Source of the DNA: a virus
Length of the DNA stretch: 64,000 nt
Reading direction: 5' to 3' (one strand)
IMG/VR virus record: IMGVR_UViG_3300010430_000013
Location: 25,734 to 89,733 of that record
Positions 39,832-49,194 of this stretch are shown in pieces (the stretch's first letter is position 1; each line of letters opens with the position of its first letter). The translations under genes were made by a program, and so were the position numbers. The notes beneath the pieces were generated by a model. The model did no database searches and was not told the DNA's origin. It was given only the letters and a program-made list of their open reading frames with translations.

Positions 39832-40293
39832 ATGTCTTCTAAAAAGAAGTTTCTGTCGTGGTTGTTGATTAGTAGCGTTTATGTTACATCTTTCATTGGG
39901 GTTGAGTCTCAGACTGGCATTCTTTCAGAAATGGCGAACAACGACGTAAGTCGAATTTGTTATGTTATTTTGGGTTTGTTTGTTTTTGGAATGGTTATCG
40001 CTGGAATTCAATCTTGGAACAACGCGATGCACTTCAAGCGCATTGATCAAATTGGTGGAATGTCTCAAAGCATGGGACTCCTCGGAACTATCATTGGTTT
40101 GGTTATGATGTTTGCTCAGATTAACTCTGGCAACTTGGACCCATCGGACAAGCAGGCGGTACTATCTATGATGGAACAAATGTCCTCCGGCTTGGCAACA
40201 GCTCTAAATACTACAATGTGTGGGATTATATCCAGCTTGGCTTTGGGGCTCTATACTCTAGTTCTCAGAGACACCGGAGAATCCAAATCATGA
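39832..40293 (+). CDS. TolQ/ExbB/MotA-like proton-channel protein
   Basis: 153 aa with membrane helices near residues 9-27, 40-63, 80-96 and 120-145. The family core is visible: SMGLLGTIIGLVMMFAQI (compare GLLGTVxG of TolQ) and, after a polar loop, GLATALNTTMCGIISSLALGLYTLV (compare GxAxALxxTxxGL). It would form the stator-type ring of a proton-driven motor with the next gene's product, which overlaps it by ATGA. Short for TolQ but complete in the core. Confidence 0.8.
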   Translation: MSSKKKFLSWLLISSVYVTSFIGVESQTGILSEMANNDVSRICYVILGLFVFGMVIAGIQSWNNAMHFKRIDQIGGMSQSMGLLGTIIGLVMMFAQINSGNLDPSDKQAVLSMMEQMSSGLATALNTTMCGIISSLALGLYTLVLRDTGESKS

Positions 40294-40862
40294 AAAACGT
40301 ACCAATCGCCATGCTGGACCTCTTTTTGGTGTTGCTGCTTATTGTGATGCAGCAGTGGGTCTTTGCGATGCTTCTGATTAATCCAGCTGAAGAATCGAAA
40401 CCAACTCTTGAGCCAACAGCACACTTTACTATGAGAGTAACCTGGGACGAACCTAGCTCAGATGTAGATTGCTGGGCTATGATTACGAATGATCCAGATA
40501 GTATCTGTGGGTTCAAGCGACGAGAAGTTGGTAATCTTCAACTGACAAACGACCATACTTCTTTAACCTACGGAAGTGTCGATGGAAAACCGGTAACTCA
40601 AGCAGTAGAAAATCTAAATATTACATCTATTCATGCTGCTGAGTATGCGTTTAACATTGATGGTTACTCAATCAGAACTAACCCAACGAATGTCACTGTC
40701 GAAATCTACAAGAATAATCCCAAGAGGTTGCTTTACTCAAAGCAGCTTACTATTGATACAGGGCAAGAGGAACACATTTGCAGAGTTACGATTGACTCAG
40801 ACGGTTCTGTTCTGAGCGTTGATGACTCTCTCCCGATTTACTTTGTAAGGAGCCAACTATGA
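40290..40862 (+). CDS. TolR/ExbD-like protein with beta-sandwich domain
   Basis: The single N-terminal helix IAMLDLFLVLLLIVMQQW carries an Asp at the position of the essential TolR/ExbD/MotB aspartate. The periplasmic part is not the usual TolR fold. It reads HFTMRVTWDEPSSDVDCWAMIT, then AEYAFNIDGYSIRTNPTNVTVEIY, which resembles DUF2135/YfaP-type beta-sandwich domains (WDxxxSDxDxW). It is coupled at both ends to its neighbours. Role in infection unknown. Confidence 0.72.
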   Translation: MKNVPIAMLDLFLVLLLIVMQQWVFAMLLINPAEESKPTLEPTAHFTMRVTWDEPSSDVDCWAMITNDPDSICGFKRREVGNLQLTNDHTSLTYGSVDGKPVTQAVENLNITSIHAAEYAFNIDGYSIRTNPTNVTVEIYKNNPKRLLYSKQLTIDTGQEEHICRVTIDSDGSVLSVDDSLPIYFVRSQL

Positions 40863-41422
40863 CCGAGTTTTTAGCTGCACTAGTCGTTCTCAGTGCTGTT
40901 GCGTGGATGCTTATCGATGGACGTAGTCACTGGGTCGTCAAGGCGTTCTTTATCGTTGCGCTTGTGTCTGCCAGCTTGGTCATCTTTGGCAGAATTTCAA
41001 AGTATAAGGGTTCTCCAAGAGAGGTGTCAGAACTTCCGATAGAGTTTATCCATGTTTCGTCGGTGGTTGATGAACCAAATGGCTTTATCTATCTTTGGAT
41101 GAAAGATATCGACTCAACCAGGATCTATCCAACAAGTGTTAAAATTGCCTACAATAGACAGATTCACAAAGCTGCCCAAAAAGGCAAAGAAGCCACCAAA
41201 GGCAAGCCGTTCAAAATGAGCCTCGAAAAGGCACAAGGAGGCAACGGCTCTGGTGCTGAGGGGTCACCTGGTGGCGAGGGAGCTGGTCAAGGCCAGGGCG
41301 GCATGGGTCAAGGCTCAGGCTCCAGTGGAACCAAAGGCTCTGGTTCTCTATCGCTTGAATCTATTGGGGGCGCTAGCATTGGAATTGTACCGCCATCCTC
41401 AATGCCTATCAAGGAGAACTAA
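40859..41422 (+). CDS. Membrane protein with Gly-rich C-terminal region (187 aa)
   Basis: Two hydrophobic helices (FLAALVVLSAVAWMLI and AFFIVALVSASLVIFG) are followed by a soluble segment (LPIEFIHVSSVVDEPNGFIYLWMKDIDSTRIYPTSVKIAY) and a Gly/Gln/Ser-rich tail. ATGA overlap with the TolR-like gene makes it the likely third component of that module. Confidence 0.65.
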   Translation: MTEFLAALVVLSAVAWMLIDGRSHWVVKAFFIVALVSASLVIFGRISKYKGSPREVSELPIEFIHVSSVVDEPNGFIYLWMKDIDSTRIYPTSVKIAYNRQIHKAAQKGKEATKGKPFKMSLEKAQGGNGSGAEGSPGGEGAGQGQGGMGQGSGSSGTKGSGSLSLESIGGASIGIVPPSSMPIKEN

Positions 41423-41423
41423 T

Positions 41424-41705
41424 ATGTTTAAAGATATGCTTCAAAACCTAGCCAACAAAGCAGTACATGACCGAAACGAAGAAATCAAGCAAAAATTTGA
41501 ACTATCTAAAGCCCCTCTCAAAGAATTTCTGATTAAGCACGCTAAAAAGGGGAACTTCTCTATACCTAGAAAGGATATAGTAGAACAAATAGACAGCGAT
41601 ATTAGGTACTCAGGACTAGTTAGAGAATGGCTTGAGGCCTTCTTAGAGGATGAATTACGGTTAACTAAATCAAACTCGCCGGAGTATTATTACTGGCAAG
41701 ACTAG
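41424..41705 (+). CDS. Small helical protein (93 aa)
   Basis: ATG has AAGGAGAA upstream. Charged and helical (KDMLQNLANKAVHDRNEEIKQKFELS), with an EWLEAFLEDELRL end. Last plus-strand gene; its TAG shares bases with the stop of the converging minus-strand gene. Confidence 0.6.
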   Translation: MFKDMLQNLANKAVHDRNEEIKQKFELSKAPLKEFLIKHAKKGNFSIPRKDIVEQIDSDIRYSGLVREWLEAFLEDELRLTKSNSPEYYYWQD

Positions 41706-42007
41706 CTCCAAACGCCATCCGGGCATTTCTCTGTTTTGAATTGAATCTTGTTAAGCTCTAGCAAGTTCTTGCGGTCCTTTAAATAGCACCCACAAAGATT
41801 ACACTCGCCTTCGTCTTGATGGAATCTATTAAAGTGCTCGCAAGACCCACACTTGTTGTGGAAAATGTCGTGAATTTCTTCCTCAGATCTAGTTGGACAG
41901 CCAGCAATAAACCACTTGCCATAAGCTTCAACTGCTGAGAGAATCAACAATGGGTTGTGGTAAAGTTTATTGAGGGCTTCGTTGATAGTTTTAATAATTT
42001 TGCTCAT
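41702..42007 (-). CDS. Cys-rich protein (101 aa)
   Basis: Residues 1-40 are helical. CGSCEHFNRFHQDEGECNLCGCYL...CPDGVW is a compact Cys cluster, probably a zinc or structural site, of a kind common in small phage proteins. Last gene of the minus-strand tail block; no terminator separates it from the converging gene. Confidence 0.65.
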   Translation of the reverse strand: MSKIIKTINEALNKLYHNPLLILSAVEAYGKWFIAGCPTRSEEEIHDIFHNKCGSCEHFNRFHQDEGECNLCGCYLKDRKNLLELNKIQFKTEKCPDGVWS

Positions 42008-42030
42008 TTTATATGTCCTTATTGAGTAAC

Positions 42031-43809
42031 TTAGGGTATGCGTACAGTAGCTGTGGCGCTAGACCAGTCTAGATATTTATTTCCACCAAGTGGTGGGGCA
42101 TCACGAACAAACGTGCTATATTCTTGATAGCAACTTTCGCTTAAATTTTCACCATAAAGTTCGTCTATTTGGGAAGATCCTCCGGTATTAACTGCTCCTG
42201 AAATTTTCCAGGTATCATAACCACCGCCACTAGGTCTTGAGGTCATCGCTATGGAAATAAAGCAAGACGTGTTAAGCGGGCTTCCTCCAGAATCTTCGGC
42301 TTCGACATCAAAATCTATTTGCCCACCAGGATTACCTAAAGCACAATTCATTGGTATGGTGTGGGTTTTATTAAAATAAGACAGAAGAGTGGGCGAAGCA
42401 TTATCATAGTTTGGCTTAAATGGGTCGCTATCCCACGGAACATACGTCACTCCAGTTATAGTGACCTCTAGCTCCGTTGGAACAGAACCTTCCAAACAAC
42501 CAGCACATAAGACATACTCCGTCCCAGAAGGACATCCGCAAACATCTCTGGCATTCGTAATTCCAGAAGCGAGGGTTTCTGCTTCCCCTGTGGTTATGTC
42601 GTTGTTCTTGTCGAGAATGTTTACAACTGTTTCTAAACTATTAATGATTGCACAAAAACAATCTTTGGAAGCAAGCCCACTCGTAGACGCGCCTCCGCTA
42701 GGCGTTGCCGTGGCAGCAGCGGATAAAGCAGTAACCGAGTCGCTAAATATACTCCAAACACATTTATTTCTATCCCATCTAAGATCCACCGGCCCAACAG
42801 GCCAAGTGTTCGGTTTTCTCAAATGCCCCTCAAGAAACTTGTTGTCATCGAGTCCGTCCTTGGTAAAGTTTCCGGTTGAGGCGGCTGTTTCGCTGTCGCC
42901 CAAATTTGGGACTGGGCGGTTGTTCGTATCGTAACCCCAGCCATGAACAACCATCGGGCCTTTGTGCGCCATTACTCGGTAATTATCTCGATGGTCCAAC
43001 GAAGAGAACCCAGAGCCCTGAGCGATAGCCGCTTGATACATTCCTAGACCACCGTCTGGTGTTTCTCCTCTGGCTGTTCCGCTACGTGCTGCTACTTCTA
43101 AGTCATGTCCGACTTCCTTAGTATCTGATCTATTCGCGGCCACATGATCCCACAGAAGACCGGAAGGGTTCTGCCAAGGCTGCAAATCATAAATAGTTAG
43201 TGCATTAAAACCAGCAGCGCTGTACGACCCGCCCGTATAACCGCTTGGTTGACCGCCAGACCAAACAAACGGAATAGGGTTATTCGAATCAACACATGAG
43301 ACAACCCCGCTACTCGGAGAAGAGGTCTCGCCATCTATTTCGAGAATCCAAGCTGATCCATTATAATATATAGATATGTTTCTAGCCGCATCGTAATTCC
43401 ATTTGCACCCGCTAATCCTGCTAAGTGAGTAGATTCCATTTATATCAGTCAGACCACTAGCGGCAGTCACATCCTCAACGGTTAGCAAGAAAGTATTCGG
43501 TGAGACACCTGAGCATCCTGCACAGTCTTCAAATATTTCACAATAGGCATATTGCGGCAACCCACTCTGACGAGATATAGAGATAGGGCGGAATAAACCA
43601 TCCCAACTCATGAAAGCTTTCTCGGAATAGTTGTTTTGAAGCTCCACAGTCATCGCTTCGGCATCCTGCTCTCGAACGATGGTCCTGTAGTAACCTAATC
43701 CGCTGCCCTCAGCATTTTCTATTTCGATGATCTGCCCAGTCAAACCAATAAAATTGTTTGCATTATTAAGGGCTTGACCGTTAAATCTGTCTGCTTGTCT
43801 ATAATTCAT
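42031..43809 (-). CDS. Virion or tail-associated protein, paralogue of the next (592 aa)
   Basis: The first 130 residues match the 43814 product almost segment by segment (RFNGQALN, GQIIEIE, QDAEAM, VELQNNY, EKAFMSWDG, FRP, SGVSPNTF). GLGMYQAAIAQGS, HKGPMVVHGWGYDTNNRPVPNLGDSE and LRKPNTWPVGPVDLRWDRN are shared as well. The C-terminal 150 residues differ. Strand-rich and Cys-containing, next to tail-tip genes, so a receptor-binding or tail-tip protein is likely. Confidence 0.65.
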   Translation of the reverse strand: MNYRQADRFNGQALNNANNFIGLTGQIIEIENAEGSGLGYYRTIVREQDAEAMTVELQNNYSEKAFMSWDGLFRPISISRQSGLPQYAYCEIFEDCAGCSGVSPNTFLLTVEDVTAASGLTDINGIYSLSRISGCKWNYDAARNISIYYNGSAWILEIDGETSSPSSGVVSCVDSNNPIPFVWSGGQPSGYTGGSYSAAGFNALTIYDLQPWQNPSGLLWDHVAANRSDTKEVGHDLEVAARSGTARGETPDGGLGMYQAAIAQGSGFSSLDHRDNYRVMAHKGPMVVHGWGYDTNNRPVPNLGDSETAASTGNFTKDGLDDNKFLEGHLRKPNTWPVGPVDLRWDRNKCVWSIFSDSVTALSAAATATPSGGASTSGLASKDCFCAIINSLETVVNILDKNNDITTGEAETLASGITNARDVCGCPSGTEYVLCAGCLEGSVPTELEVTITGVTYVPWDSDPFKPNYDNASPTLLSYFNKTHTIPMNCALGNPGGQIDFDVEAEDSGGSPLNTSCFISIAMTSRPSGGGYDTWKISGAVNTGGSSQIDELYGENLSESCYQEYSTFVRDAPPLGGNKYLDWSSATATVRIP

Positions 43810-43813
43810 AGGG

Positions 43814-45649
43814 CTATGGCGCAGGGGTGGTAGAAATAGTTATCGTGGATGTGTCTAAGTATCTATCTGCGGTATTGGTAATTAAAGCATCGCTAAAGTC
43901 TGCTGTATCGTCCGCTATACAGTCTTCACTGTTATTTACACCGTCAAACTGAGATGTTTGAGCCAGAATTCCGACCGGGGTGTTAACCTCTCCAACATTA
44001 TTGACGAAGATAGTGTATCTCCATTGTGCTCCAGCTTGCATTGCCAACCAAAGCTCAACTCGTACATCATATGGGTTGTTGCCCGAGTTGGAAGGAGAGT
44101 AATTATTTGCAGCGAAAGTTTGCGAGACGAATCCTGCCGGGGCTCCAGATTGTCCTCCTGGAATGCCGTCACAATCAAGTGTAATTGTGTGAGTTTGATT
44201 CAACCAAGCCGCAATATCGCTTCCTGTGAAATCCCAGAAGGATGTATTAGACGGATAAGCAACGTTACTAATGTTGGCCACAGTTACGTCAACAGCTACT
44301 GGCATCTGATTAGATGATCCAGAGCAATTCTCACAATCAACAACGCTCTGTGGACATTCGCACGTTGTTATAGCGGTTGCTATTCCAGAGTTTAAAGTTG
44401 TGGCTTCTGCAGAATTTATAGTGGCGTTGTTTTCCAATATATCAACCAAACTCTGCACCACGTCTAAAACTGCGCATGCACAATCCTGCGTAGCATAACC
44501 AGAACAATCAGCAACCCCTCCTCCAGATGATCCGTCAGAAGAAATCACCCCGTCTGATCCACAACCTGGAGACACCCAGACGCACCTGTTTCTATCCCAC
44601 CTTAGATCTACTGGGCCAACTGGCCAAGTGTGAGGTTTTCTGAGATGTCCCTCTAAAAATTTATTATCGTCCAGTCCATCTTTGGTGAATACACCTGAGC
44701 TGGTTGCTTCTTCTGAGTCGCCAAGGTTTGGCACAGGTCTTCCGTTACAATCATAACCCCAGCCGTGTACAATCAATGGACCTTTCAGGGCCATAAATCT
44801 ATAATCATCCCTATAGTCAAATGCGTCCGCTCCAGTGTCCCCTTGAGTAACTCCGGCTTGATACATACCAAGTCCACCAGAAGGAGTAGAGTTTCGGTCC
44901 GTACCTGTTCGACCGACTACTTCTAAGTCATGACCAATTGTAGATGTGTCAGACCTCTCAGAGGGCACCTTATCCCAAGGGGGCATTCCAGATGGGTTTT
45001 GCCAAGGTTGTAAATCATAAATAGTTATAGCATTAAAGCCTACCGCTTCGTAGGTTCCTCCTGTGTACCCACTTGGAGGTGAAGCCCAGGTAAACTGAAT
45101 TGGGTCATTTGAGTCTGCGCAAGCAACTTGCCCTGAAACCTGATTAGAGGTTTGCCCGTCGATACTTAGGTTCCAGCCATTGCCGTCGTATGCAACCTTT
45201 AAGTTAAGTCCGTTGGCAGCATTTCCAGACCAAAGACATTCTCCCTCGCGGGGGATATTATAAATGCCGTTGATTTCCTGAAGACCGCTTGCCGCTGTAG
45301 TGTCTTCAATAGTTAAAATAAAGGTATTTGGGGAAACCGCAGAGCATCCAGAGCAATTTGCAAAGGTCGGACACCTAGCATATCTTGGAAAGCCTCCTTC
45401 TCCATCCATAGAAACTGGTCGAAATATGCCATCCCAGCTCATAAAGGCTTTCTCAGTGTAGTTATTCTGCAACTCAACTGACATAGCCTCAGCGTCCTGG
45501 CTGCGGGTTATGGTTCTATATAGTCCTAGCGCGTTTCCGCTTTCGTCAGCTATTTCAATGATTTGCCCTGCAAGCCCTAAGTTATTGTTAGCGCCGTTCA
45601 GAGCCTGTCCATTAAATCTATTTGACTGACCTAAGTTTCTATAAGGCAT
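43814..45649 (-). CDS. Virion or tail-associated protein, paralogue (611 aa)
   Basis: Tandem copy of the 42031 product with the same N-terminal and central blocks (LRKPHTWPVGPVDLRWDRNRCVW, VHGWGYDCNGRPVPNLGDSE) and its own C-terminal domain. Duplication followed by C-terminal divergence is typical for host-contact proteins. The start overlaps the end of the 45639 gene by 11 bases. Confidence 0.65.
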   Translation of the reverse strand: MPYRNLGQSNRFNGQALNGANNNLGLAGQIIEIADESGNALGLYRTITRSQDAEAMSVELQNNYTEKAFMSWDGIFRPVSMDGEGGFPRYARCPTFANCSGCSAVSPNTFILTIEDTTAASGLQEINGIYNIPREGECLWSGNAANGLNLKVAYDGNGWNLSIDGQTSNQVSGQVACADSNDPIQFTWASPPSGYTGGTYEAVGFNAITIYDLQPWQNPSGMPPWDKVPSERSDTSTIGHDLEVVGRTGTDRNSTPSGGLGMYQAGVTQGDTGADAFDYRDDYRFMALKGPLIVHGWGYDCNGRPVPNLGDSEEATSSGVFTKDGLDDNKFLEGHLRKPHTWPVGPVDLRWDRNRCVWVSPGCGSDGVISSDGSSGGGVADCSGYATQDCACAVLDVVQSLVDILENNATINSAEATTLNSGIATAITTCECPQSVVDCENCSGSSNQMPVAVDVTVANISNVAYPSNTSFWDFTGSDIAAWLNQTHTITLDCDGIPGGQSGAPAGFVSQTFAANNYSPSNSGNNPYDVRVELWLAMQAGAQWRYTIFVNNVGEVNTPVGILAQTSQFDGVNNSEDCIADDTADFSDALITNTADRYLDTSTITISTTPAP

Positions 45650-48600
45650 TGAGTCTCTCTGAAATCTTTTCTAATTTTTTAACCCGCTTAATCAACTCTT
45701 GATTCAGTTTGTTGGCTTTTTGCAAGCGGTCCAACAATTGTCTATCCATGCCGCCTCGTCGAGGGGCGTAAGACCTAAACGAATAAGTCGTGGTGGCATT
45801 ACAGCTTGAGTCAATCGATACACTAATGTTTGTAATATTAGGACCAAAGTTTCCTGACCAAAAATTACCAAAGTCTACCGTACTGTAATCAAACGAATAT
45901 GGGTTTCCGTCTGCTCCAGTTTCATTCTGGGTGGTTGAACTAAATGTTCTTGTTTCTGTAAGGTACTGTGCGCCCAGCCCGTTAATAGTTCCCAGTTCTA
46001 CTCCGAGGGGTGCCGTAGGATAACCTGGAACAGTAATGTTCCCAATCTCTGCTCCAAGACCATCTTGTCGTCCCGCGCAAGCGTAGAATAATCCTGCTCG
46101 ATTCATCTTTTCGTATGAACCAAAGTTCCACGGTGCGAATTGGTCATCCTGAATGAATTCTCCACCCCAAGAGGGGTTGCTAGGATTGCACCAAGGTCCA
46201 TAATGAATCTCATTGTGTTTCATAGGAATTGCTGCCCCCTCAATCATGCACGGTGGCGGCTGCTGAGGTAGCCATGCGTCTTCGCCGCCAACATTTCCCA
46301 GGGCGCTATTTCCTGCGTTTTGACCAGGAGTAAGTCTAAATTCATTAATTCCATCTAAAGTATCTACGTTTCTTTCAAAGACTGGGCCTGGAGTTGATAC
46401 TACGACTCGCGGAACATAGCATAGCGCTTTATCATGAAAAACGTATTCGGTTTGAACGGAAGCTCTAACGTACAGAGTGACAGCAAGGGTTCCTACTTCT
46501 GTAATCGAAGTAATGAAACTGTTAGAGTTAACTGTATAGGCTGTAATGATGTAGCCCAAACCGGTATTTGTATCAAACCAGACTAGCGGCACATCTGGGC
46601 TTCCAAATAACTGTAAATCTAGATCAGTAGGATGAGCATCCTTCGCAACAAAAGGCAAAAAGGTAATTTTAACCCAATCACTACCGTCGTAGATGTAAAT
46701 CATTCCAGTTAGATTGTCCGCATAGGCATCTCCGAGACTACCTCCGCCTGATGGCGCACCGTCCCCAAAAGTCATTCCTGAGAGTAAAGCGTCAGAAGCT
46801 TGCCATTTGAAAAAGAAAGAATCCTTAGGTAGAGACGTAGCGTCCTTTAATGCGCCTTGATCAAATCTAACAAACGGAAGAATTTTTCGGTCTTCAGTTA
46901 AGAAGTAGTTTTTTAAGTCAAAGTCATTTCCTAATTCATAGCCGAATCCAGTAACGCTGCCGTCTGCATAATTTCCATTTGGGAGTCCAAGCACCTCGCA
47001 AACTTCAGTCCATCCTCCGTCATTTGTGGGACTTTCTGTTATTCGAGTAGTTTGGTTCTCCAGATCTGGATAACAGCAAGTAAATGGAACTCTGACTGCC
47101 CATTTGCTGCCTAAGTTCTCTCTTGCATATTCCTGCACCCATTGGTAAATGGTTTTTACGTCATTAAAAAACTGATCTTCCAAAGGCAAAAATCTATTAA
47201 CATCTGGCATATTCCAGTCGGCTGGATTCTTGCTATTTCTGTCTTGTGGAGTTGCTCGAAAACCTTTAGCAGTTAACATTCTGTCGTCTGAGTTACGAAT
47301 GTATGCTCCGATTTGGCTAACATTCGGAATGTCTGGGTCCATAACATGTTTATACCAAGTATCATATGAAACTAGAGCTGCTCGCATTTCACTTTCGGTA
47401 ACTCTAACATATGGATCAGAAATTAAAACACTAGCCAGCGAAGTGCTCACTCCAATCGATGGCAAATCCCAAGCGTATTCAGTTAAACTAAATCCACTAG
47501 GGTCTGGCACACCACTAATTTTAGATTGACCAGTAATCTCATAAGTATTTAAAATATCCCCATTCTGGTCAACTCCCATATAAGGAATAATCATATCATC
47601 CATAGCTCCAGATACCGAAGCTGTAACTGGAAGAGCCCCGCTGTTTATAGTGTATCCAGCCAAAGTAACAGCATCATTCGCTGGAGAAGTAAAGAATGCA
47701 TCTGGGTTGATGTCTTGTCGAGCTTGGAAAATAGTTTGTTTATGTGCGCCTAAAACAAATCGCGAAGCTGCATCTGTCCTTAGTTCTCGTCCTTGGGTGA
47801 ACTGAATTTGACATTGCGGAAAGTCAGTCAGTGAACAAATTGCATTATTTTGAGCAGGCGCTACTTTCTTGTTGATTACACGAAGCTTAATAAACTTTTC
47901 TACAGACGTACAAGTTTCAGCAGGAGCGCCCGAAGGATTCTTGACTGGAACCATATCTACATAGTAGTCAAACCCAAAGTCTTTAGACATTTGTTCTATC
48001 ATTTCCATGACGGTCATCGAAGTGCCGCTCATCCGATAGGATTTGTCTAGAGAAGTGGGAAGGTCGGCACCACAAGTAAAATTACCAACATCAAAGACTT
48101 GCGTAAGCTCAGACAAATCTAAATAATAATAATTTAATGTTGAAAAACACCCTGCGCCGGAGTCTGGTGGCATAAGCCCACCAAATTCATCTGTGGTTAA
48201 ATCGTATGCCAGCGGCAAACCGTATTGAAGACTGGCAGGGGCCGAGGGATCACTCCAGTCGGCAAAGTATGAATGCTTAGCAAAGACAACTCGCCCATAT
48301 GGGGAATACGCATCAAAGCCAGATCCATCGACGGCTACAGAAGGAACCTTATTAACTAGTGTGTTTAAACCGAAGTAAATTCGGTTCCAAGGCATTCCAT
48401 CTTCTGTCCAGCATGATCCTCCGAAACCGCTAGATGGAGTACCAAACACAAGGCCGTCTCTACTGACTCCAGCACCTATTGTAAGGTTGGCTACGCTATC
48501 ATAGAAGCCCCATTCAGAATCAACAGGATTACAGTCAAAATTCTGCTGAGCGTAAGCTGTACAGGGCGTGCCCCCAAAAAACTCCATGAATCCATAAACA

Positions 48601-49181
48601 TTAATCAGGTTAGCGTTAGGACAAGACGGATCACAGTTCACTGCGCCCTGATAGTCCCCAATAATCATGTTTACCTTTTCAAGGATGATCTTTGGGTCTA
48701 CAATCTTAACTCTATACTTGACGCCGCCATTACAGTCTACGTCCTTTGCCCAGTCGCTAACGACTCCGCACCACTCAAACAATCCAAACTTAAAGAATAC
48801 CGGAACGCCTTCCAGGTTAATCGCTGGTCTAACTAGCGTGTCTGCTACATTTTCCTTAGTGCAAGAACTATACTCGCTGCCAGACGGATAAGCTACTTTT
48901 CCTCCGATGATCAAGTCGGCAGAACGCCTCCATCTTGTGTCACCAAAGAACCCAGGATCTGGAGCGCTCCAGGTTTGCTCGGAAAGACATTGGCTGCTGT
49001 AATAGGTCTTATCAGTAGAACATGCAAAATCTTCATACAACACCACATCCATAGATGAAACTGCGCTATTCCATCCGGCAGTCGCGCTAAAACTCTGAAT
49101 AGAGCAACCTAAGAAAAGAGTTTGCTGTACGTCTAGGTTAATTCCACTGCAAACGCAGGTTTGTGTATCTATAATAGCCAC
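45639..49181 (-). CDS. Large tail protein, probable tail-tip or hub (1180 aa)
   Basis: Located downstream of the tape measure gene, where hub and tip proteins lie in siphovirus order. The N-terminal part (FSATAGWNSAVSSMDVVLYEDF, FFKFGLFEWCGVVSDWAKDVD, GGVKYRVKIVDPKIILEKV) resembles a baseplate-hub-type protein. The middle is beta-rich. The last 45 residues (LLDRLQKANKLNQELIKRVKKLEKISERLNAL) are a coiled coil, suggesting a trimer. Many Cys residues. Confidence 0.65.
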   Translation of the reverse strand: MAIIDTQTCVCSGINLDVQQTLFLGCSIQSFSATAGWNSAVSSMDVVLYEDFACSTDKTYYSSQCLSEQTWSAPDPGFFGDTRWRRSADLIIGGKVAYPSGSEYSSCTKENVADTLVRPAINLEGVPVFFKFGLFEWCGVVSDWAKDVDCNGGVKYRVKIVDPKIILEKVNMIIGDYQGAVNCDPSCPNANLINVYGFMEFFGGTPCTAYAQQNFDCNPVDSEWGFYDSVANLTIGAGVSRDGLVFGTPSSGFGGSCWTEDGMPWNRIYFGLNTLVNKVPSVAVDGSGFDAYSPYGRVVFAKHSYFADWSDPSAPASLQYGLPLAYDLTTDEFGGLMPPDSGAGCFSTLNYYYLDLSELTQVFDVGNFTCGADLPTSLDKSYRMSGTSMTVMEMIEQMSKDFGFDYYVDMVPVKNPSGAPAETCTSVEKFIKLRVINKKVAPAQNNAICSLTDFPQCQIQFTQGRELRTDAASRFVLGAHKQTIFQARQDINPDAFFTSPANDAVTLAGYTINSGALPVTASVSGAMDDMIIPYMGVDQNGDILNTYEITGQSKISGVPDPSGFSLTEYAWDLPSIGVSTSLASVLISDPYVRVTESEMRAALVSYDTWYKHVMDPDIPNVSQIGAYIRNSDDRMLTAKGFRATPQDRNSKNPADWNMPDVNRFLPLEDQFFNDVKTIYQWVQEYARENLGSKWAVRVPFTCCYPDLENQTTRITESPTNDGGWTEVCEVLGLPNGNYADGSVTGFGYELGNDFDLKNYFLTEDRKILPFVRFDQGALKDATSLPKDSFFFKWQASDALLSGMTFGDGAPSGGGSLGDAYADNLTGMIYIYDGSDWVKITFLPFVAKDAHPTDLDLQLFGSPDVPLVWFDTNTGLGYIITAYTVNSNSFITSITEVGTLAVTLYVRASVQTEYVFHDKALCYVPRVVVSTPGPVFERNVDTLDGINEFRLTPGQNAGNSALGNVGGEDAWLPQQPPPCMIEGAAIPMKHNEIHYGPWCNPSNPSWGGEFIQDDQFAPWNFGSYEKMNRAGLFYACAGRQDGLGAEIGNITVPGYPTAPLGVELGTINGLGAQYLTETRTFSSTTQNETGADGNPYSFDYSTVDFGNFWSGNFGPNITNISVSIDSSCNATTTYSFRSYAPRRGGMDRQLLDRLQKANKLNQELIKRVKKLEKISERLNAL

Positions 49182-49194
49182 TATAAATCCTCAA

